Assembly (NCBI GenBank): GCA_020283715.1
Contig: JAIQCW010000022.1
Location: forward strand, 1-14,953
DNA length: 14,953 nt
Source: Cytauxzoon felis
Taxonomy: Eukaryota > Apicomplexa > Aconoidasida > Piroplasmida > Theileriidae
Direction of reading: 5' to 3'
In this document: piece by piece, positions 9,701 through 14,953 of the stretch
How positions within the stretch are numbered: the first letter of the stretch is position 1
Layout: every line of letters begins with the position of its first letter
Program-made: the position numbers and the translations under genes
The notes under the pieces: generated by a model
The model's input: only the letters and a program-made list of their open reading frames with translations
What the model was told of the DNA's origin: nothing
Database searches by the model: none

Positions 9701-10654
9701 CTCTTCCACTAGCCGTGGCGCCTTCTCTATTTATTTCCCCTTCCAGCTCCCGTAGATCGCTTCCAGGTTCCACTTGAGGTTAAAACCTAATCTCAACGAG
9801 ATATGACTAAAGTGATGAAATACATGTTTGTAGGGATATCTCAATGAATATAAATTGAAATGAAGTGAGGATGAGTAAATTCAATAAATCATCAAATTCC
9901 TTTTCAATGAGGTATTGACATCAGAAATACATCCAATAGTCATTGAGTAATCTTCATGAGTTTCCCCAGAAATTGAGAAATTCCATCAAAATTTAGGGGT
10001 AGAAATGAAGTAGTGGAAAACAGTGATTGGACCTCAAGTGGTACCCGTAGCTGATCTCAGGGAAGCGGAGGGGGAAGTAAATAGAAGAGGCTCCACGCCT
10101 AGTGGAAGACGAGGAGAGTTGGATTTGACCTCAAATGGCGATGGAGAAGTTTGGTATGATGTAATAAATTTAGACGTACAGATTTCTGAGTGGTTTATTA
10201 TCGAGTTTATTTAATTCATTGAATAATACGGTAGTGAGATAATCTCTATATTCATTATAACCATCACTGATGATTTCTTTGACATCTATTACAAGGTCGC
10301 GATTCAAATTCTTGACTAGACCAATCTGATGTGTAGAATATGTTTAATTATAATGTTGATGTATAAACATACATTTATATCACCAAGTTTATATTTAGTT
10401 TTCTTAAACTCTTCCTTGTCATTACTTTTTAATGAACTATTACATTGTCTTGTATGCCCTTTACAATTCGGTATTATAAAGGTACAATCATTCCATCCTA
10501 ATGTCGAAGTACAGGTAGTCCTTCTTGCAATGACATTGAATTGTAATACATTGAGGACGATTGAGGAAGGTAAGGAGAGTATTGCGATGTTAATTAGAGT
10601 TATAAATGTATATAATCTATAATTATTATATCCGTTAAATGATAGACATCTCAT
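6784..10654 (-). CDS. Unrecognised 713-residue secreted or membrane-anchored protein, eight exons
   Basis: Exons: 10654-10373, 10325-10180, 9643-8650, 7971-7894, 7853-7744, 7703-7541, 7459-7351 and 7043-6784. All introns are GT..AG and the frame is kept, for 713 residues. The ATG at 10654 follows an in-frame TGA by 15 nt. Residues 14-36 form a hydrophobic signal peptide or anchor, followed by four closely spaced cysteines (48, 57, 64, 71) that could make disulfides. The rest is probably helical, rich in Ile, Leu and Asn, with an Asn run near residues 432-438 and a Glu/Asp-rich short exon (7971-7894). I see no catalytic motif and cannot name the family. Three introns (536, 678 and 307 nt) carry fold-back repeats; the other four are 40-81 nt. 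It ends 126 bp upstream of the SMC3 start on the same strand. A rhoptry or other secretory-organelle protein is possible but not shown. Confidence 0.82.
7082..7293. repeat. Fold-back repeat R7 (in intron 7350-7044 of the 713-residue gene)
   Basis: It starts CCACTTGAGGTCCAATCC and includes CCACTCGCCGTGGAGGC, CTTCGCTTCCCTGAGATCAG, CCACGATCTCTGGGAGTGGC, CTCTTTAGAGATAGG and GCTGTCTGCAAGACC, closing with CCTCAGGTGG and CGAGTGG. The flanking intron continues the inverted symmetry with AATGATCT against CATCATTG. The host intron is 307 nt, phase 1, donor AAAC|GTACGT, acceptor TTTACAG|AT. Confidence 0.88.
8013..8624. repeat. Compound fold-back repeat R8 (in intron 8649-7972 of the 713-residue gene)
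   Basis: This is the longest block and looks like two elements side by side. The part at about 8319-8624 is a complete hairpin with 52-nt arms (8361-8412 and 8512-8563). The part at 8013-8318 has one clear set of modules and a diverged AT-rich centre around 8205-8275. The host intron is 678 nt, phase 0, donor AAG|GTTTGC and acceptor AATTAG|GACGAG. The exon frame stays open for about 70 codons into the element, which would give a false C-terminus if the intron were missed. Confidence 0.85.
8361..8563. repeat. 52-nt inverted repeat arms of the R8 hairpin
   Basis: The arms 8361-8412 and 8512-8563 match at 46 of 52 positions as inverted repeats, with a 99-nt loop made of CCGG modules. Of the six mismatches, four become G-U pairs in the pre-mRNA sense, so 50 of 52 positions could pair in that RNA. 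Confidence 0.85.
9679..9781. repeat. Fold-back repeat R9, left arm of a split element
   Basis: Modules in order: CACCTGAAGTTACAGTCC, CCACTAGCCGTGGCGCC, TCTATTTATTTCCCCTTCC, CGTAGATCGCTTCC and CCACTTGAGGTT. It is the inverted partner of R10 (10026-10138); both lie in the 536-nt intron 10179-9644. The acceptor TATATAG|G follows 35 nt beyond it. Confidence 0.87.
9782..10025. other. Unique 244-bp spacer between the arms R9 and R10
   Basis: This AT-rich stretch lies within the 536-nt intron and has no coding frame of note. It lacks the usual CCGG loop modules of the family. A 15-nt sequence TCAATGAGGTATTGA (9904-9918) also occurs, in the opposite orientation, next to R5 at 3936-3950. It may be cargo or a replaced loop. 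Confidence 0.6.
10026..10138. repeat. Fold-back repeat R10, right arm of the split element
   Basis: Modules in order: TTGGACCTCAAGTGG, CTGATCTCAGGGAAGCGGAG, GGGGAAGTAAATAGAAGAG, CCACGCCTAGTGG and GAGTTGGATTTGACC then TCAAATGG. It mirrors R9 module by module, the clearest evidence that these repeats are fold-back elements. The donor CT|GTACGT at 10179 lies 41 nt beyond. Confidence 0.87.
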
Positions 10655-11433
10655 TAGAGACTCGAGATGGATTCAATCACTTGGACACATTTATGGAATT
10701 TTTTCCGCGTTATATTCAAGAGAATTTTCACCCCTAGGTATACAAACTTCCCTTGTTATACAGGGATTATCACTCAACACTATAAATATAACTCTCTATT
10801 CATCGTCACTTTTAATTAATTTACATTAAATGTGTAATTAAATTAGATTATATAACTGATTTATTAATTTAATTAATTTATAAAATTAGAAATTTATATT
10901 ATTTTATACACCTCTATACTTTACTTTTCCATCTACCCATCCTCTCATTAACATCATTTACACTCAATCACTTCATACTGATTATAATTTCCTTCTCTTG
11001 CATGGAATTTTCATCCTATATACAGAGGAAAATTCAACCATTTAGAAAATTCCTCAATATACATGAAGAAGATTCTACTGGTATACTAATCGAAATCTTC
11101 ATTGAAGTAATCCATCAACTGAATTCATTACCCATAATATTTTATAACTATTAATCCATATCATATCAATCTTCGCTTGATATAGTAACTAATGGTAATA
11201 GAGGAACTGACACACATTAACATAACATAAATGGATTATTGATTAGTAAATTAATTAAATTAATCTCAAATATAAATCAATTCCAATCAGATTATAATCG
11301 TCACAATCATTTATAATCTATACAATTATATCAATCATATATACTATATATATTTACTACATTATCATAATTTATTGTAATTTATAGATGCTAACACACA
11401 CCAATGGTATATCAACTATCTTATACAAATATC

Positions 11434-11736
11434 TCCGTCTTCCACCTGAAGTTACAATCCTACTATCCATTCCACCGTTCATTTGTCTTGCAGACAGCTC
11501 TTCTATTTACCTCCCCCTCCGCTTCCCTGAGATCAGCTACGGGTTCCACTTGAGGTCCAATCACTACTCTTCATCCTTAGCACCATCTTCCATCATTCCC
11601 ATGATGGATGATCCATCACTAACTTCATCACTACCTTCTCACCGCCACGATCTCTGGGAGTGGCTATACTCTTTAGAGATAGATAAATAGAAGAGCCACC
11701 ACGGCGAGTGGGAACAGTGGTTGTAACCTCAAGTAA
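11434..11736. repeat. Fold-back repeat R11, the only copy outside a defined intron
   Basis: It runs from about CTTCCACCTGAAGTTAC to TTGTAACCTCAAGTAAAAG, an inverted pair of termini. Modules include GTCTTGCAGACAGCTC, TCTATTTACCTCCCCCTCCG, CCTGAGATCAGCTACGGG, a block shared with R6 (11572-11621), CCACGATCTCTGGGAGTGGC and CCACCACGGCGAGTGG. All other copies lie in introns, so this one may mark a leader intron of the 713-residue gene or an undetected exon pair, for instance with donor GTATGA near 11793 or 11763 and acceptor ATATAG near 11345; this is inference. Confidence 0.85.
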
Positions 11737-11759
11737 AAGACACGTCGTGTAGACAACAT

Positions 11760-11843
11760 CTCGCTCATACTTCGCTCGGCTCGCTCATACTTCGTTCGTA
11801 TCACTCATTACATTCGTTCATCTCAGTCGTTTCACTCCTTCGT
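11760..11843. repeat. About 20-bp degenerate tandem repeat, four copies, just after the FAINT stop codon
   Basis: Two near-identical units CTCGCTCATACTTCGCTCGG (from 11760) and CTCGCTCATACTTCGTTCGT (from 11780) are followed by two diverged units built from TCACTCAT, TTCGTTCA and CACTCCTTCG. On the minus strand it is a purine-rich GAGCGAAG/GAACGAA array that starts about 6 nt after the TAA, so it would be transcribed as the 3' untranslated region or terminator of the FAINT gene. Confidence 0.75.
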
Positions 11844-11848
11844 GTCAT

Positions 11849-12946
11849 TTATGTTTCATAATCTTGTATTTTTTGATAGAATTCGTATCGTTGTGTTAGT
11901 ATCCATTTATTTCTATGATTTTTATAAAAGTATAAATCTTTGCGTATATTATCGGTTTGTATTTGTAATTTAGCGAATAATGGTTGTTGTTGGTATAAAT
12001 GTGTAACTATAGCATGGCATCGATCTTTTTTATTTGGTGATTCCCATATAATATTACCACCTTCATGTACTTTAGTAACATATAATGTATAATTAATTAG
12101 ATATATAAATGATGGTAAACCTATAGGTACATTTTCTACAACTTCATATTTATTTTCAATAGTAGTATTATTAAGTATATCTAAATCTGATTCATTTAAT
12201 ATTAATTTACATTTATGTTCATAATCATCTTTATTTATTGATATCCAATTATTATTTTCATTACATTCAAAAAATAAATAATTTAATGTAAAATGTTCTA
12301 ATATTTTTAATTCTAATAATTTTCTAATATTATTTTGTGATATAATTTTTATATTAGTACAACTTAATTCTAAATTATTACGATCCCATATTATTTGTTG
12401 TCTATCTTTAATACAACCAACAATTTCATATTTTAATATAGTAGCTGTTATTAAACTATTTTCATAATACATAGATTCTGTATATGATGTTCTATGCATA
12501 TCATTATTAATATCAAATTGTATTTCATTTGTTAATTTATTTAATAATAATAAATATTTATCAAATGGTATCCCTAACCAATTTTTATGTATAGGATTAT
12601 TATTATAATAATTTTTTATTATTTCATTATTATATTTTATATCTATAGACATTAATTTCATAATATCATATCTAAAATGTATATTTATTGATGATACTAT
12701 AACATCAGTACCTATACCAATCCATATAATATCTTCACCAGATTTTATTAATTTTACATCTATATCATTACATGTTATATATTTATATATATTTGAACCA
12801 TTATCACTATATTTATAATGTATATTCTCATCTAAACATGTCTTCAAATCTATCTGACGTACACCATCTACTTCTTCAATATTACAAGATAATATTAATC
12901 TTATATTATATAATAAATATAAAGTCAATAATAATTTAATATACAT
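11849..12946 (-). CDS. Secreted protein with three tandem FAINT (DUF529)-like domains
   Basis: A single uninterrupted exon of 365 residues. Residues 1-20 form a signal peptide with a hydrophobic core (LLLTLYLLYNI) ending at LILS-C. The rest splits into three similar units, about residues 31-124, 140-236 and 250-350. Each has a D/Q/N-IIW motif (W75, W187, W301) and a closing Trp 47-48 residues later (W123, W234, W348), with alternating polar/hydrophobic beta-strand-like segments between. The third unit, with YTLYVTKVHEGGNIIWES and LYFYKNHRNKW, fits the FAINT pattern best. FAINT proteins are expanded in Theileria and many are secreted, some into the host cell. I see no transmembrane segment after the signal peptide and no GPI-type tail. 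The exact role is unknown. It is intron-free, unlike its neighbours, and is followed at once by a tandem repeat. Confidence 0.85.
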   Translation of the reverse strand: MYIKLLLTLYLLYNIRLILSCNIEEVDGVRQIDLKTCLDENIHYKYSDNGSNIYKYITCNDIDVKLIKSGEDIIWIGIGTDVIVSSINIHFRYDIMKLMSIDIKYNNEIIKNYYNNNPIHKNWLGIPFDKYLLLLNKLTNEIQFDINNDMHRTSYTESMYYENSLITATILKYEIVGCIKDRQQIIWDRNNLELSCTNIKIISQNNIRKLLELKILEHFTLNYLFFECNENNNWISINKDDYEHKCKLILNESDLDILNNTTIENKYEVVENVPIGLPSFIYLINYTLYVTKVHEGGNIIWESPNKKDRCHAIVTHLYQQQPLFAKLQIQTDNIRKDLYFYKNHRNKWILTQRYEFYQKIQDYET

Positions 12947-13790
12947 TTCTACAATTTAATAATTATAATTTTATATTACATTTAAAAAAAAATTTTTTTT
13001 CGATACTAGACATTAAATTTATCCCCCTTTATACAATCTATCCTATAGTCAACATCATTTATTATACTTTATACACAGTAATTATATCCACAATACATAT
13101 AAATGCAATTAATCTATATATACATGCGATTAATCATGATATGAACAACACTATAATTTATTACGAAAATATCGCTACAATAGAGTAAAGTATTGATGTA
13201 ACTTATATTACACATCATCCTTATTACAAATATATATTAATCTCAACATTACTCAGGTCAAATGAAATCTACATCATACAACAGCTAATAGCTATATTAT
13301 AGTCATCAAAATTTAATGTGACCTAAGCATGTTTAAACTAGCAATATATTCATAATCTACACGATGTGTAGCGGCGATTTTTTATATTCAAATGTCTTTA
13401 ATAGCCATTTAATGATATGAAAATCGCATCTACATACAGCATCCAGAAATGTAGTACATGCGTATTTTTCATTATATTTCTATAATATATCGATAGATAA
13501 TGTCATTTAAAATGAAGTAAATGTCATATTTCAATGAAATTTCATATATTCAAATCTATATTTCATCATACCAGTCCATACATGACACTTGTTCACTAGA
13601 CCCTAAAGACGTCCCATGACGGTAGTTTAGATGGAATTTTATCACGCATATAACATCATCCACAGAGTAATATATGCATTTTAGACCTCTATACATCATA
13701 TAGTTTCAGATTACAATGTCAAAATGACAATAGTATAGTCCCATGTGAAATTAAGGGATATTATTCACTTTTTGCCTAGAGCCTAGGACG

Positions 13791-13826
13791 CCTTGGCTGT
13801 TAAACAGCCAAGGCTTACCAGTAAGC
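13791..13826. repeat. Two adjacent GC-rich hairpins
   Basis: CCTTGGCTGT (13791-13800) and ACAGCCAAGG (13804-13813) form a perfect 10-bp stem with loop TAA. GCTTAC (13813-13818) and GTAAGC (13821-13826) form a second 6-bp stem. The context is AT-rich. No T-run follows, so a simple terminator is unlikely. Confidence 0.85.
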
Positions 13827-14197
13827 GATGGAATCTTCCAACACTATTACAGCTGACTATAGTAAAGGAATCTTATTCTTAATGCATTCCCACATTTTTT
13901 TATTATAAATTTAATAAATTTAAATTGATTTAATTAATGTTATCGTGAGATTAGAGTGAATTAACTTTAAATTATAATAGAAGGTCGATATTTTATTAAA
14001 TTACAGTATAAATAATTTTTTTATACACATTTTATGCCTAATTCATATATAAAACACTATTTAAGGATAAAATCTCTATTCATGTAAATTAACTCGCGAC
14101 ATAATATGCATTTATTACACATTTAACGTATAAATCATCAAATGACCAGAAATTTTTATAGTAATTACGAATATTTAAGATTTATATAGATCCATGG

Positions 14198-14238
14198 ACA
14201 GTTTTCTATGCAGAATTTATTTCTACATAGAAAACTGT
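14198..14238. repeat. 13-bp perfect inverted repeat with 15-nt loop
   Basis: ACAGTTTTCTATG (14198-14210) is the exact complement of CATAGAAAACTGT (14226-14238). Confidence 0.9.
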
Positions 14239-14536
14239 ATTATTACTAGCGCTATTTATGTTAACATCTAGCTATATAGTTGATATAGAGGTCGTTTTAA
14301 CAGGATTCTACGTGTCAGACGCATATAATAAGCATTTTAATTATCGTGGTAAATATAGTACACATGACAAAAAGAATGACATTATTGTCTGATTAATAGT
14401 GGGGTTATTTCAAGACTCTATTAAATTACGATATAAGTATAGAATCCCCCAACTATTTAGGAATTTTATGTCAGAATAATATACAATATATTAAAATCAT
14501 ATTATTAAGAACCGGTTTTTTGAATTATATGTTTTG

Positions 14537-14582
14537 ATATATAGATTTGAATGTAGTGATCACTACATTCAAATCTATATAT
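14537..14582. repeat. 46-bp perfect palindrome
   Basis: The two 23-nt halves, meeting between 14559 and 14560 in GTGATCAC, are exact reverse complements with no spacer. The arm includes ATAGATTTGAATGTAGTGA. Confidence 0.95.
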
Positions 14583-14812
14583 ATATAAGAGTCGTTTTTA
14601 TATAATTTTAGACTATATAATGTAATATTTTATATAATAATTATTTATTTTATATTTTTTATGTATTATTATACATTTTTCTTTACATTTTAATGCAGTT
14701 TACTTATATACCATCATAATGTATTATATAGCAACTATTATATGGGGAATCGTAACCCAACTTGCTTTACAACTCTACTACAGGATTCATCCCAAATTAT
14801 CTAGGATCCTAA

Positions 14813-14840
14813 CCTCAGACTTTATAATATAGTCTTGAGG
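14813..14840. repeat. Imperfect hairpin directly before a 19-bp inverted repeat
   Basis: CCTCAGACT (14813-14821) pairs with AGTCTTGAGG (14831-14840) with one bulged base. It abuts the inverted repeat that starts at 14841. Confidence 0.75.
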
Positions 14841-14937
14841 AACGGTTTTAATATATTATAGGATAACATTTATAACATTTATTCAATTCTTTTGTTGTTT
14901 ATATACTGTTGTTTTTGCATAATATATTAAAACCGTT
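14841..14937. repeat. 19-bp perfect inverted repeat with 59-nt spacer
   Basis: AACGGTTTTAATATATTAT (14841-14859) is the exact complement of ATAATATATTAAAACCGTT (14919-14937). Confidence 0.9.
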
Positions 14938-14953
14938 TATATGATTTTCTTCT

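Larger units (their letters stand above)
10655..11848. other. Intergenic region between the 713-residue gene and the FAINT gene
   Basis: No credible coding frame was found on either strand. The part 10655-11400 is AT-rich with poly-W tracts around 10810-10915 and 11225-11385 and presumably holds the promoter and leader of the 713-residue gene. The part 11434-11736 holds repeat R11 and 11760-11843 a short tandem array. Plus-strand frames here run through the repeat and are not taken as genes. Confidence 0.65.
12947..14953. other. 2-kb region without genes, rich in inverted repeats
   Basis: No frame of 60 codons or more is present on either strand. It starts with an A9T8 tract (12984-13000) upstream of the FAINT gene, which probably belongs to its promoter. 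The rest has at least five distinct hairpins, listed separately, and short matches such as GCGATTTT (13373-13380) against AAAATCGC (13420-13427) and TGTCAAAATGACA (13718-13730). None of the fold-back family modules are seen. No telomere repeat, tRNA or rRNA was recognised. It could be intergenic control sequence, structured non-coding RNA, or a chromosomal element such as a centromere. Confidence 0.6.

Noticed and set aside
10329..10622. Plus-strand frame at 10329-10622
   Set aside because: It is the antisense shadow of exon 1 of the 713-residue gene, which has a signal peptide and joins in frame to downstream exons.
9880..11110. Second dispersed repeat based on GGAATTTTC/GAAATTCC motifs near 9960, 10700 and 11000
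   Set aside because: The shared pieces are only 8-10 nt and expected in AT-rich DNA.
11388..11690. Plus-strand frame at 11388-11690
   Set aside because: Most of it is repeat R11, the same peptides appear wherever the modules occur, and there is no gene-like flank.
1..11736. CRISPR array
   Set aside because: The repeats are long, modular, inverted and kilobases apart, in a eukaryotic gene context.
14740..14800. Possible tRNA around GGATTCATCCC
   Set aside because: No acceptor stem or other arms could be paired around it.
12947..14953. Telomere or subtelomeric repeat tract
   Set aside because: No telomeric repeat or regular satellite array was seen.

Overview
The window looks like nuclear DNA of a piroplasmid (Theileria-like) apicomplexan. 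The background is very AT-rich, the genes are cut by many short GT..AG introns (34-81 nt), proteins are asparagine/isoleucine-rich, and one gene encodes a secreted protein with three tandem repeats that match the FAINT (DUF529) pattern typical of Theileria. The species cannot be named from the sequence alone.

All four genes lie on the minus strand. From right to left: about 2 kb without genes but rich in inverted repeats (12947-14953); a secreted three-repeat FAINT protein (11849-12946, one exon); a 1.2 kb intergenic stretch with a GC-rich repeat and a short tandem array; an eight-exon gene for an unrecognised 713-residue protein with a signal peptide (6784-10654); the cohesin ATPase SMC3, rebuilt here as 13 or 14 exons (669-6657); and the first exon of another unrecognised gene that runs off the left edge (from 505).

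The most striking feature is a family of GC-rich, modular, fold-back repeats. Reconstructing the splice sites shows that every large intron (307-678 nt) carries one and no small intron does. The elements start about 18-57 nt after the donor and usually end 35-53 nt before the acceptor. What remains of each host intron is then usually 58-95 nt, close to an ordinary intron, which fits insertion of a mobile or spreading hairpin element into pre-existing introns. Arms of the elements are long inverted repeats, and nearly every module is itself a small palindrome. One copy (4434-4893) sits in the SMC3 hinge and is open in frame for 158 codons, so it is either a normally spliced intron or an exonised insert. 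Only one copy (11434-11736) lies outside the introns I could define.

SMC3 works in chromosome cohesion in the nucleus; the FAINT protein is predicted to enter the secretory pathway; the 713-residue protein is also predicted to be secreted or membrane-anchored. There is no sign of an operon or functional link between them. A one-base frameshift in a homopolymer run of the SMC3 gene (6008-6013) is probably a sequence error but could be real.
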